A stretch of DNA of 64,000 nucleotides from Lycorma delicatula (lineage: Eukaryota; Arthropoda; Insecta; Hemiptera; Fulgoridae): NCBI RefSeq assembly GCF_047948215.1, contig NC_134464.1, positions 32,735,020-32,799,019 of the forward strand. The letters are read 5' to 3'. Under the pieces are notes generated by a model. The model was given only the letters and a program-made list of their open reading frames with translations. It was not told the origin of the DNA and made no database searches. Made by a program: the position numbers and the translations under genes. Shown here piece after piece: positions 46,825-58,189 of this stretch; within the stretch, counting starts at the first letter, position 1, and the number at the start of each line of letters is the position of its first letter.

Positions 46825-47390
46825 TTTATATAACCTATGACACTCCCGGAAAAGTAAGGATTCCATCGCGGGGTTTTCATCTGAATCGGTTTGGCCGTTG
46901 AACTGCTACGGCGGAACAAACATATATACGAGTACATACAGACATCCAAAAAACTTAACACTCCTTTTTGGCCAGTAGTGTAAAAAGAATGATTTCAAAA
47001 AGAATTTGACTGTTAATTAATAGGATGACGGAGTAAAGGATCTATCAAAAGAAAAATAAAACAATAAATTTCGGATGAAAGAGTATAAGTGCATAATAGG
47101 GAAAAAAATCTGTAACTACGTTTAGGACTTTTGAATTCATGAAAGAATCCATACAGAATTAATGTAAGATCCATTTTTTCAATCACTGGACTGGTATGAT
47201 ATGTTTTGTCATTCTTTTCTACTCAGTAAAAAAAAGAAGAGAAACTGGTGAGGGTGGGATCAGGAAGAGGTTGGGATGGTGTGTGTAAGGGCATGGAAGG
47301 GAAGGAGTGTAGAAACAAAGACAGAATTACTTCAAAAAAAGAAAGCATAATTTAAATGTACAATCATGAGTTTGTGTGTGTGTGTTTACG

Positions 47391-47392
<2 letters not shown>

Positions 47393-47450
<58 letters not shown>

Positions 47451-47472
47451 ATTTATATATATATATATATAT
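47393..47472. repeat. (TA)n microsatellite, two blocks
   Basis: TA tracts of about 54 and 18 bp separated by 'aacattta'. Confidence 0.9.
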
Positions 47473-47724
47473 AAATATATAAGCTAATTATTTTATTTAG
47501 TATATTTTTAATTTTTAATTCTTTAATAATTTAAATAATTCATTTTTCAATCTGATCTGCATTTAAATTCATAAAAAATAAAAAAGGACGACAGACAGAC
47601 CAATCCGAGATGTATAATTTTTTTTAATTATTCCTTCATTTCCAATAATAATAAAAATTATTATTTTCTTATTATTATAAACACCTAATATATTCTCATT
47701 AACGCTTATGAACAATTTTTTTAC

Positions 47725-48770
47725 TTTCCCGTCTAGATAGCGCTATAGCTCATTTTAATCAATCCAATTGAGGAATAATGTGATTTCCATCAAATCTTGT
47801 CGTTTTGTCACCTAAGGAACCCAAAAAATCGGATGGATATGTTTCGGATGTTAATGTTCGAATGTACGTATGTATGTGATCGGTGTTGGCCTCTTAATCA
47901 CATTATATCTACAGAACTACTAAACCGATTTTGACCAAACTTGGTCAGATTATTTCTGTATACGGGGCATTGATGCCTTTAAATTTTCAACCTAAGAGGT
48001 CAAGCGGATGAGGTTGTAGAACAAGGTCACCCTCAGTATCTCGAGTTTTCACCTAATTAATGTATTATTTTTTTAGGCACATTTGTTAATTATTAAAAAA
48101 TAATAATATCCGAAATAAAAATTTTTGCAAAATCGCACCCCCTCCCAAAAAAAAAGTTCTAATCTTTTAAGCTTTCTTTTGATCGTTATGATGGTAGTTT
48201 TTCATTGTGATTTTCTCTAATGTTGTCTAATAACAAATATAAATTAATGTGTACTAAAAAGTAAAGATTAAATTAATACCTCTTGGTTGGATTTGGGGTC
48301 ACAAACCCCACCCACCAAGAGCCCGGGTTCAATCTCAAGTCATGCATTTTTAAAAATGTTTCTTCTTTAATTTTTTTTAGTGTAATCAAGACTGCTTTAA
48401 AAACAAAAATCATGTATGTTTAAACATTTTCTTCTCTCCCTTTTTTACTGTAATCAAGATATTTTTAAAAAATATTTTTTTTGTAAACTGAACTTTGACT
48501 CGCACTTTGGGTTTCACTCAAAATGAAACAAACGTGGTCGTGTGAGGTATCAATTTATACATTTTCAACGGCGCTGAAAATAATTTTAATATTTAAAGGT
48601 ATTGAAATAGATGCTATTTTTTAATAATACCAGATTTGAAATTTGTGGTTTTAACGTCAAGCCAATATTATATTCTTGTAATTATAATGTGGAATTTTTT
48701 CAATATGTCATTAATTATATTTTATTTATAAATAGCCGCGTGACAGGAAATTCCTGCAGCTTTGTTGTCA
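47725..48770 (+). repeat. Repeat family G, copy 3 (inverted partner of 34715-35600)
   Basis: About 1 kb with 'tttcccgtctagatagcgctatagctc' at one end and 'tttataaatagccgcgtgacagg' at the other, as in the inverted copy 12 kb away. It contains a block of the form 'actactaaaccgattttgaccaaacttggtcag'. No coding region. Confidence 0.75.
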
Positions 48771-48919
48771 GAAATTCTTCATAAAATTTTCTCATGTAAA
48801 ACTTCAGATTCACTACAGCAATGTATCTAAATTTCAATGAAATTGATTTAACAATTTTGGAGATATTCGAGCAACAAAATTTTATACATAGCATTCCATA
48901 TATAGCATTAATTTTATAT

Positions 48920-48968
48920 ATTCCAGCATCTCCCATCGTTGGCTTCGCCCGCGCTATGGTTATTTGTG

Positions 48969-49009
<41 letters not shown>

Positions 49010-50160
49010 TAGAATTATAAGGTAAAGAAATTATTAAATAAACTACAGGTAGTTTACCGTCAGGATCAGGGAATATTTAGTAGATCAGTGATATTTATCC
49101 ATTCTAGCCAGGAGTTCTACCCTCTATACACTTCTGTGTTCATTAAACTCATGCTTATGAGAATAATTATTAAAACCTCTTCAATTTATAAAAAAAATAT
49201 CAATTTGTTGTATTTTCTTCAGAGCAACAGTTTGGTCAGTACACAACCCGAACCTTTGGGTGATCTGAAGAATGAGGGTTTCAAAATAGTCTGCCGCCAT
49301 CTTAAAAATATTACTTATACTGGTTACCCGTCCTTCGTAGAGGTAAAAATATTTTTTCCCCGGTTCTTAGCGTTACCCGACAAACACTACCAGGTGATGA
49401 CAGTTCTTTTTTCTCATTATTTTTAAAATTGTTTAATTACTATTATTTTATGTTTTTTAGTCAAGTAACCGGAGGTAGGTGCAGCCAGTCGCGTCGCAAA
49501 TACAGTACAGAGGAAGTAAGTGGGTGTGTTGGTTGAACCACCACACCGTATACTGCGCACTCCCTTAATAAATAAAAAAACCAAAAACCCGAAAATGGGT
49601 TTTAGATATTTATCTGAAGAGTATTTACCAGCTCCAATTTAATGAATATCTCTATAGTATAGTCGAAAAATTTGCAATCATTGTTCAAATTTTCTTTTAC
49701 TAAATTTCAAAATATTAGATATTGGTTATCAGATACTCACAAGAAAATTATACACACACTAAATGACAAGTTAATATCTTCATTTGTTAGAGAAATAAAA
49801 TAAAATAAATGGGTTTCAAAAAGAATTTAAAAATCCATTTCATCTATTTAAAGACTCAGAATTTCAAAAAATCTAGATATTAGTTTTTAGATATTCACAT
49901 GAAGAATACACCCACCAAAAATCAAGTTGATATCTTTATTTGTTGCCCAGAAACTAAAAATAAAGAATAGTAAATTTCATTATTACTTCATTTTAACACT
50001 TTAAACTCGGAATTTCAAAAAATCCTTTCTTACTATACACTTACACCGTAAGAAGGTGTATACAAAATTTCATCAATTCATCTTCAGTAGTTTTTGCTGG
50101 GCGTTGAGGAGTGGATCGGTCAGTTAGGACAAGTTTCTTTATAAGTAGAGATATATGTAA
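48920..50160. repeat. Repeat family H, copy 3, with (TA)n
   Basis: Contains 'gcttcgcccgcgctatggttatttgtgtttc' as in copy 1, a (TA)n at 48972-49006, 'cttctgtgttcattaaactcatgc', 'cccgaaaatgggttttagatattt', and two internal units starting at the 'cagatactcacaagaaaatta' (about 49728) and 'agatattcacatgaagaata' (about 49889) blocks. The stretch 49230-49560 is not in the other copies and may be an insertion. Confidence 0.65.
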
Positions 50161-51270
50161 ATAATATTCGTACTCCTTATATCTGAAAACGTAAAGGTTT
50201 ATTTATATCTCCCCACTTCCAACATTAGAAAAGTCAGTAATAACATCTCAAATTTGAAATGTAAATCAAAGATTAAAAAAAAATCCTAATTGTGCTATAG
50301 ACTTGTGCTATGTACATAGCAATGCAGGAAAAAAAACCTGACGTAAAAACAATTATTAGTCTGCTACTCACAGGAAAACTGTAATGATAAATTTGATTCA
50401 TAAAATAATTTAACAGAAATTTCCAATTAACTTCATAATAAATAATATCAAATTGTTTTGAGTATCAAACTGAAAGTTTAATAATAAAATTCGTTGAATT
50501 TAATCGGTTACAAAATATTCAAATTAATATTACTCAGTAGCTGTATATCAACTGAATATAAAGTTAAAACATGTATGTTAAGTATGCAATAAAATTTGTA
50601 AATTTAATTACATAAAAAGGAAACTAACAAAACTAAAATATTACTATATTAAATAATAAAAATAATAAAATAAAATAAAGTAATGTAATAAAAATAATTA
50701 AATAATAAATTTTCAAAACTAAAATCACCAGTTAAGAATAAATTTCGTATCGTACCTGGTGTTATTTATAATTCCTACAAATATATATAACTTTATGAAT
50801 GTTTTAAAGGTAATTTAAATTATTAATAATTGAATGAATGTTTTTTAATAAGGAACATAAAATTATCTTAAATATCGTTTTTTAATTAGTATAAAAAAGT
50901 AGAAAAATAATAATGTCTTTTAAATAATATCTGAAATCCTAACACATTCCGTCGAATAAAATCGTAAAGCACAATCTTTATTTTATAAAACAATAATTTA
51001 TTAAAACCAATTTATTAAAACCAATAATTTATTATAAACATTTTATAAGCGTAAATTATAAAATGTTATTTGTTGAAATGATTAAAAAATTTCCTTTTAT
51101 ATTGATATAATTAATAAATATGTACAAGAAAACCTTTTTAATACGTTAATCTAAAAAGAAAAAATAAAGCAACCATATTGTGTCACAAAAATAGATTCAT
51201 TTCATAATAATATAAAATTATTTTTATTTTTGGCTTGATGATATGTCACCCCAAATAAGCTTGAAAGCTT
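50161..51270. other. Intergenic AT-rich sequence, nothing recognised
   Basis: No ORF. Only short direct repeats of the 'accaataatttattaaaacc' kind near 50990-51030. Confidence 0.5.
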
Positions 51271-51595
51271 ATGCGTGAGATATGGAAAAAATTTTGTAGC
51301 GTATGAAAAATTTCGTGTTTGACCAGCTATTTTTACACGGATTTGAATACTAGATCGTGGATACCGGTGTTCTTTGGTGGTTGGGTTTCAATTAACCAGA
51401 CATCTCAGGTATGGTCGAACTGAGAATGTACAAGACTACATTTCATTCACACTCATACATATCATCCTCATTCATCCTCTGAAGTATTATCTAAACGGTA
51501 GTTACCGGAGGCTAAACAGGAATAAGGAAAGGGATTCGAACCCGGGATCTCCGGGTAAAAAGTCGAGATACTACTACTCCGCCGCTGAGTTAGGC
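51271..51595 (-). repeat. SINE-B copy split by SINE-A copy 7
   Basis: The minus-strand SINE-B 3' side ends at 51324 ('tttgtagcgtatgaaaaatttcgtgtttgacc') and resumes at 51531 ('gggattcgaacccgggatctccgggtaaaaagtcgaga...ctccgccgc'). Joining the two pieces restores the contiguous order seen at 18003-18165, with the break between 'gacc' and 'ggga'. Confidence 0.85.
51325..51530 (+). repeat. SINE-A copy 7, 5'-truncated, nested in SINE-B
   Basis: Begins at the 'agctatttttacacggatttgaatac' block without the tRNA head and runs through the complete 3' domain to 'taccggaggctaaacaggaataaggaaa'. No clear target duplication at the junctions. Confidence 0.85.
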
Positions 51596-52020
51596 ATTTT
51601 TGATGAAATATAAAAAAGTAGAGTTAATTTACAATACGCATAGAAGAACCACTGAAAATGTAATAAGCGTAAAAAATGAGGTAAACTGCAATACTAATTG
51701 CGGCGTTAGATAACAACGGGGTATTCTGTTGCATTTTTTATAGAGAAGAAACAATAAAACCTTGAAGGCGAGAATTTTGAGAAAATGACAAAAAATAAAA
51801 AAAAATAAATATGCGCTCATTATACAATTATTTTACGTTGAAATTAGTAATATATTAAAAGAAATAATGAAAGAAAGATTCCAGAGATGTTTCATAACAG
51901 GAAAACTTCAATTTTAAATTAAAGTAAACAAATATATAAAGTTAATAATATATACTAAATGAAAATGATAATAATGAATTAAATATATAATAAATAAGGA
52001 GTTTATTTCGGTAGATTAGT
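51596..52020. other. Intergenic sequence, nothing recognised
   Basis: AT-rich, with no feature apart from short open frames without motifs. Confidence 0.5.
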
Positions 52021-52023
52021 AAA

Positions 52024-52165
52024 AACAAGCGTCTTCGCCTTTCATCCAGAGCTACCGGGTTCGAATCCCGATCAGGCATGGCATTTTCACACACGCTACA
52101 AATCATTCATCTCATCCTCTGAAGCAATACCTAACGGTGGTACGGGAGGTATTATAAAAAAAACC
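52024..52165 (+). repeat. SINE-B copy, plus strand
   Basis: 'gtcttcgcctttcatccagagctaccgggttcgaatcccgatcaggcatggcattttcacacacgctacaaatcattcatctcatcctctgaagcaatacctaacggtgg' contains the intact B-box and the 3' domain and ends in an A-rich tail. The A-box part is lost. Confidence 0.85.
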
Positions 52166-52494
52166 AAAAAAACCCAGCATATCGTTTGTAGAGATAAAAC
52201 TGAGGCATTTGAAATAGTGTCACAGAAGACAGAATCAGGTGGTTTGATAGAGCCCTGCCACAGCTAGGTACAGCTCCACAGCTAGGCCCTCCGGGCGATG
52301 TCTCTGAATGGGATTATTAGATGTCCAAAACTGATTACCTCTTGTGTAAAAATATCTTTTTTTAATGATAAAAATTGATATAACGAAAGTTACATTAATA
52401 ATTTAATTCTAGAAATTATACGAACGAATTGGGTTTTTCCGCTAGTGATCGCTACATTCCGGTGCCTACTTGGTTGTGTTTCATGTAAATAATT

Positions 52495-54000
52495 TTTTAT
52501 ACCTGGAAAGAACATAAGAGTATTACAATTACAAAATGTTTCACCGTTTCAAGGTGGCCGTTTTAATGGCTTGCAGTAACAACTAAATTATATTCCTGGC
52601 CAAATAGTTTTCGGAGACAACTTACAGCATTTGAAATGAAATCTTCTACAAAAACTTTTGGTTCAGGTTCAGTTCATATCTGGAACTGAAGCGTGAAAAA
52701 CCACGTGAACCACTCGGTCTTGAACCTCCTGGGTAACGGAGAGGACTTTAGAAGGCTTAAATCTCTCCACTTGCCGGATCTTAATGACTTTGTTTAATTT
52801 ATGGTAACCCATCCTTTGAGTAATTTATGTTTATTTAAACTTCCCTATTTTTGTTTTTTTTTTTCACTTATTTTTTTTCATTTTTCTTTCTCAGAGTTCA
52901 TCATCTCTTCCTATTACATTTTATTGATGAACTTAGTTTAAGTGTATGAACATTCCGCACAAGTTATAATACTAGCTTGTAATTATTGTAGAGTTTCGAT
53001 AGGAACTTCCTTTCCCTTCAAATCATATGTATGATCAAATTTACATAAGATCTCTATACGATTTAACCGATTGTAAATAAAATGTGGAATAAAAACAAAA
53101 GAAGTTTATGTTTTTTTTTTATATCTCTATTGATGATCGAAAAAAGAAGATTTAATGATGCGAAGGTGTGCGGCACGGCCGATTCAAGCAACACAGCTAT
53201 TGTCACTACTGCTGTGTGCGTGACGCGCACAGCAGTTACATAACTAACGAAACGGAAAACAAAGCGGGAGAATTTGTATCTTCCTAATAATCGCAGAACC
53301 TGGCCAAATGTCCCTTGCTGTTGTGTCTTTCATTTATCGGGCGGGTTATTATTTATTTAGATGCGGTTAAAATTATTTTGTTTTATTAATGGACGGAATT
53401 GTTATTTGAGTTCTGATCCTTTAGACCGGGAAGAATTCTTTGACATGGGCTGATCGTGAGAGATTTGGTTGTATGAGCTTCGTTCTCCCGGCCTGTTTCC
53501 ACTTCAATCCATCCTCTGATGTCCTTTCAGTGCTAGCCCTTTCCGGCCTAGCAGGAATACGTCTTACGAGGGTGCTAGTGTTTGGAGGATGAAATGAAAA
53601 AATAAAATAAATAAATTTAAAAAAATGAGAAAAGAAGTAATGCACACTTCCTCGTGGTGTTTCTCGAGTAATGCTAAGAACTGTACAAAAAAACATTTTT
53701 ACTCGTTCTTCGTACGGGTAACCATCTATAACTACTATTTTTAACATAGGTGCTGATTATTTTGAAAACTGCATTCTACAGATAATTCAAAGTTTCAATG
53801 TTGAGCTAACCAAACCGTTGCTCTGAAGAGGTTACAGTACACTGATAAGTTTTACAATTCGTACAGCCTTTAATTGTAATTTACAGCATTATTCTCACTA
53901 GCATGAGTATAATGAACACAGTGGGAGTCCAGAGAGCGAGCTACTACGCTAAACTTTGCTCGGTTAGGCACTTCTCGCATAGTAACTATAATAAATAGAA
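52495..54000. repeat. Repeat family D, copy 2, interrupted
   Basis: Left part 52495-52670 and right part about 53615-54000 align in order with 19975-20690. The material between them includes a family-C2 copy (about 53160-53600) and about 450 bp of unknown sequence (52680-53150), so this copy has received at least one insertion. Confidence 0.5.
53160..53600 (-). repeat. Repeat family C2, copy 2
   Basis: Reverse complement of 24180-24640: 'gcgggagaatttgtatc', 'cagaacctggccaaatgtcccttgctg', 'tttatcgggcgggttatta', 'atcctttagaccggg', 'tgtcctttcagtgctagc'. Its outer end carries an imperfect palindrome, 'ctgctgtgtgcgtgacgcgcacagcag', at about 53209-53235. Confidence 0.6.
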
Positions 54001-56428
54001 ATCTGATTATGCTAAACGTTCTAGAAATAATAAACATATATTCTCAAGTATAAACCATATGCAGTGCAGAAAAGGGAAACGATAGGAAGATGATGGGTGG
54101 AGGAGAGGAAGAAGAAACATAATGAACGAATGAAGAGATTTGGGAAGAAAAGAAAAGAGAAGAAGGAAGTAAAGTTATGATTAGCTCAATTTCACGAGCT
54201 CGCCTAACGGGAAATAATCGTCAATAATAACATGAAAATATTTGAAATAAAGGTAAATTTAAACACCTTTTTTCATAAAAAAATACATATAATAAATGAT
54301 TAAAAAAATATAATTAATAAACAAATAAAGTCTCTAAAGATAATTATTAGATTTATCACGTTCAAATATTAAAAGTATGGTAGTAACAAAAATAATTCTA
54401 TTATTTACCAAAAATTATAATTACAGTTGATAAGTTGATTACCTATCAGTAAATAAGAAAGAAACGAACCATTCTATATTTTAATTTTCCACCTATAATT
54501 TTAATTATTTTTTTATATGTTCTGAGAAAGAAAAAATCTCTGGGAAAACGCTTAACATAAAGAAAAAGATTAATTGGTAAATAAATTAAGAACTTATTTT
54601 TATAAATAATTATGTATGCATAGTGTTACAAAACGTACCTAGCTAATTAATTTTCGAATTCTTCGCATCTTAGAGAACAAAATATGTTCTTAAAAAAAAA
54701 AAAAAGAAGTATTTGACAAAACACATCTTTTATAAGATATAAAAGATGAAAAAATTGAGGAAGTCGTTATTCTGAAATTTACGAACATTTACCAATTTTT
54801 TTTTTATTAGAGAAAGTTAGTGTAAATATGTACACTAAATATTATAATCATTTCCCTATTTGAAATTGAGATATAAATTTTTCTTTAATAAACAAAATGG
54901 CGAACAGAAGGAAAAAAGGATAAATCGCTTTTTTCATAGATTGCTCATTATGATACGTAGAATTTGAAAATTTATAGCCATGCGCACGTTTTTATTTTTA
55001 CACGTTATATATACATACATTATAGTTTATTATTTGCTTTTAAAATATATTTTAAAATAAACATTTTATTTTACTTTTTGTACAAGGTAGTAAAATTCTC
55101 TTATATACTTTTCCTTCTGATCAAGGACAAACTTTTAAAATATGCTTACAACTTTTAAACAGATAACCTAGTTAAATATAGGTATTTCAAATCTATTATG
55201 TTTAATGATTATTCTATCAATAATTTAATTAGATTTTCTTTGTTTTATATATATGTAAATGTGTGTGTGTGTGTTTGTTCGTTAATAATAGTAATTATCT
55301 GATAAAGAAGTGTCCGAAATGTATTTCGCTCTTCAAATTTTCTAATTAGTTTAGAAAAAAAATATTTGATTACTTATTTTTAAATTATACAAAAAAAAAA
55401 TAAGAGAAGCAAAGCGAGTTAATTTTAGATAAAAAAATAACAGTGAAACATTTCAATTTTAATGTACAAAATACACAAAAATATACAAATTAATATTATT
55501 AAAAAAAAAAAAAAAAAAACATAAAACGACTTAATTAGAAAGTATTATAAGTGATGTAATAAAAAATTGAAATAACACAAAATAATTTAATAGTTGTTTT
55601 TTGTTCGATGGAAAGATATTTTTATTATAACGAAACATTCATGTAATAAGTCTGATCTTGTAATTAGCAGCTGATGAATAAATATCATGGCTTAGAATAC
55701 TCGCTTTACTCCAGTTATGGAATTCTAATAAATAAAATATAACTAATTACAGATGAAATTATAATAAAATTAATAACAAAAGAAAGATTTAACAGCTGAA
55801 GGAAAACATAAAGCACAAGAAATATGTATATTAATTATGAATATTAGTAAGGAAGTTTAATTATCTCTTTTATAATACGGAAAAATTATACAAGTACATT
55901 AAATTTCTATTATTAAACACACAATATATAAATTACATAAATAATAGAGACAAAAATAATTAAATGATACTTGTAATTTAATAAAATACGTTTATACTTA
56001 CAATGATTGTCAAGCTCTTTTGTTAATTCCTTCTGTAACAAAATAATACAAAAAAAATTTAATTAAAACCATAAAATATAAATAAAAATTTTTAAAAATG
56101 AAGCAGACTCCTAAATAAACATTCTAAAAAAATATTTAAACCGTTATGCTAGTGTAAAAATGTTAATTTGTACCGCTTCTTCATAGGCATTTGCAAAAGA
56201 CTAAACACTATCAGAATATATCTTAAATAATCTAAGAGACATTAAATTATGTGAAAAAAAACCACACTGAGACACGTATCGGCGCTTTCCCTGGACAAAT
56301 TATAACCAAAACTGAATGTCATCAATACCTTATTTATAGAAATCACCTTGCAAAATTTCATTAAAATTGGTATATCAGGTCAGGAAATATCAAGAAAAAA
56401 ACAAGCTAATATATATGACTTGTATATA
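54001..56428. other. Intergenic AT-rich stretch, nothing recognised
   Basis: No ORF of note, no SINE or LINE. A purine-rich patch lies at 54080-54175 and an A18 tract at about 55501-55518. Confidence 0.5.
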
Positions 56429-57355
56429 TGAGGGTTTTTTCAAGGTCCGATCGGTCGCAAATTAAAAACCCGCACAAAAATCGGATAAACCTTTGCGCAT
56501 ATGTGTTGCGCAGCGTCCCTAATATGGCCTTCAATCCCGCTGCGCACTTCGTTTAGTCCTGAACAGGCAGCTATCACGTAAACATGTCTACAACAATAGC
56601 ATCTCCCGCCAAGTGTGAAGAGCGTGCGGTTACTCGATTTCTTCAGGATGAGTGATGTAATGCAGTTGAAATTCATCGACGAATAAGTAATGTGTACGGT
56701 GAAACTTCAATGAGTGACAGCAAAGTGCGACAATGGTGCAGTTACTTTAAAGCAGGATGTAGAGATGTTCATGATGCAGACGGTCAGGGAAGGAAGCGAG
56801 TGTCAACCGATGATCTCGTTGAGCGAGTGGATGAGGCAATTCGAGAAAATCGTCGGTTCACAATTTCTGTATTGAATGATTCGTTTCCTGAAATTTCAAG
56901 GTCAGCTCTCTATACTATTGTAAGTGAAAGTCTTCAGTACAACGATGTGCGAGATGGGTTCCCAAGATGCTGTCCGATCATCAAAAAACAATGAGAATGG
57001 ACGCCTCCCTAACGTTTCTCCAGCGCTACCACAACGAAGGAGAAGATTTTTTAAACAAAATTGTCACAGGGGACGAGATATTGGTCCATTTCGAAACTGA
57101 CGTTTTCGTTGGGAAGTGTTTGATCACCCACCATACAGTCCGGACTTGGCTCCATCCGATTTTCACTCTTTGCTCACATGAAACGCTGGCTGGAAGGACA
57201 ACATTTTGGCACGCTACAAAAAATATCTTAATCGGAGTGGCGACTATGTAGAGAAATAGTGTAACTATGTAAGTACTTTTTAGAAATAAAAAAAATTCAT
57301 TTTCACTGTGGTTTTAATTTCGTGACCAATTGGACCTTAAAAAAAAATAACCCAC

Positions 57356-57356
<1 letters not shown>
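56429..57356 (+). mobile_element. mariner element, internally deleted
   Basis: Terminal inverted repeats of about 35 bp (left 'aaggtccgatcggtcgcaaattaaaa', right as reverse complement 'aaggtccaattggtcacgaaattaaaa') flanked by TA at 56427-56428 and 57357-57358. A mariner of this kind is usually about 1.3 kb; this copy is 928 bp, and the transposase jumps from the GDEIL/HFET region straight to WEVFDHPPYSPDLAPSDFH, so the middle of the catalytic domain is gone. GC-richer than its surroundings. Confidence 0.9.
56584..57262 (+). pseudogene. mariner transposase, deleted and with an internal stop
   Basis: The ATG at 56584 opens MSTTIASPAKCEERAVTRFL, interrupted by TGA at 56653-56655, then NAVEIHRRISNVYGE, KVRQWCSYFKAG (helix-turn-helix), DGQGRKRVSTDDL, FTISVLNDSFPEISRSALY and, after a frameshift or deletion near 56940-56990, GDEILVHFET. 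Another frame gives WEVFDHPPYSPDLAPSDF with the last catalytic Asp, and the end NRSGDYVEK with a stop. Required parts of the DDD core are absent, so it cannot be active. Confidence 0.85.

Positions 57357-57392
<36 letters not shown>
57357..57392. repeat. (TA)n microsatellite at the mariner right end
   Basis: 36 bp of TA abutting the right terminal repeat. The left end also lies in TA-rich sequence, consistent with TA-targeted insertion into a microsatellite. Confidence 0.9.
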
Positions 57393-57396
<4 letters not shown>

Positions 57397-57399
57397 GTG

Positions 57400-57850
57400 A
57401 AATTGTACTTTTGTGTTTGTACATCAAACGATAAGATCGTGAAATAACCCGGCATGCGAAATTTTACCCGATTTCTCTTATATACGAGAACTTTTCCCCA
57501 ATTTTCATTTGGCAACAAGATGGTGGGTCTCCACATTGACACAACTCTGCACTGGTTTGGTCGAATGTCGTTTTCCTCGACCACTGGATCGGTCGGCATG
57601 GAGCCAATGACAAAGCTTGTTTGCGTGTTCTCCAAGATCACCCAATCTGATTCCATGTGATTTTTTTTCTTTTGGGTTTTATAAAGGATTTTGTGTATGT
57701 GTCTCTGTTACCTACTGATCTGCTCGATTTTAAGTACAGGATTGAAGCAGCTGTCGCTTCTCTTATTCCAGACATACTGGTTAAAGCACGGTATTAACTA
57801 TTCTATCAGGAACGATTCCATCCTTGGCTTTTGTAGTGGAAGGTTGTGAT
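57400..57850 (+). pseudogene. DDE transposase fragment (same group as 15614-16605)
   Basis: In one frame: WQQDGGSPHWHNSALVW, VVFLDHWIGRHGAND, then after a stop GFIKDFVYVSLLPTDLLDF and RIEAAVASLIPDILVKA. QQDG-x-PHWH carries the second catalytic Asp. The WPPRSPDLTP block is decayed (VLQDHPI). No terminal repeats were recognised. Confidence 0.65.
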
Positions 57851-58189
57851 TTATAGTGTGTCTCTGTGCAGTGCTACTAGGACCGGTTTCTGCAGTACTT
57901 TATACCTAAATCAACTGGCTACCTGGCTGACCATGTACAGGAGTGCTGTTAGGATACCCGCCGGGCCGTACCTGCCTGTATAGCAGGCCATTGTCTTCAT
58001 TCAGATAAGATTACAATAGATTTCTATTTCTACTGATTCTTTGTATTATGTAAATTGAACTTTGTAAAGTCTTTACTAATACATTTTTTAATAGCCAATA
58101 CAAATTTTGTATAGGTCTATTGTGAAGTTATATAGAATAATTTAATTTTAAATTATTCTGTATGAAAGGAAAGATTAATTTCTAATTTC
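57851..58189. other. Unassigned stretch before the Jockey-like LINE
   Basis: 57850-58010 is GC-richer ('gatacccgccgggccgtacctgcctgtatagcaggcc') and may be 5' sequence of the following LINE or part of the preceding DDE element. The rest is AT-rich. Confidence 0.3.

Noticed and set aside
49088..49426. 112-codon plus frame
   Set aside because: Lies mostly within repeat family H and has no recognisable protein motif.
53421..53747. 108-codon minus frame
   Set aside because: Runs through repeat family C2 and into family D; the frame is not kept in the copy at 24180-24640.
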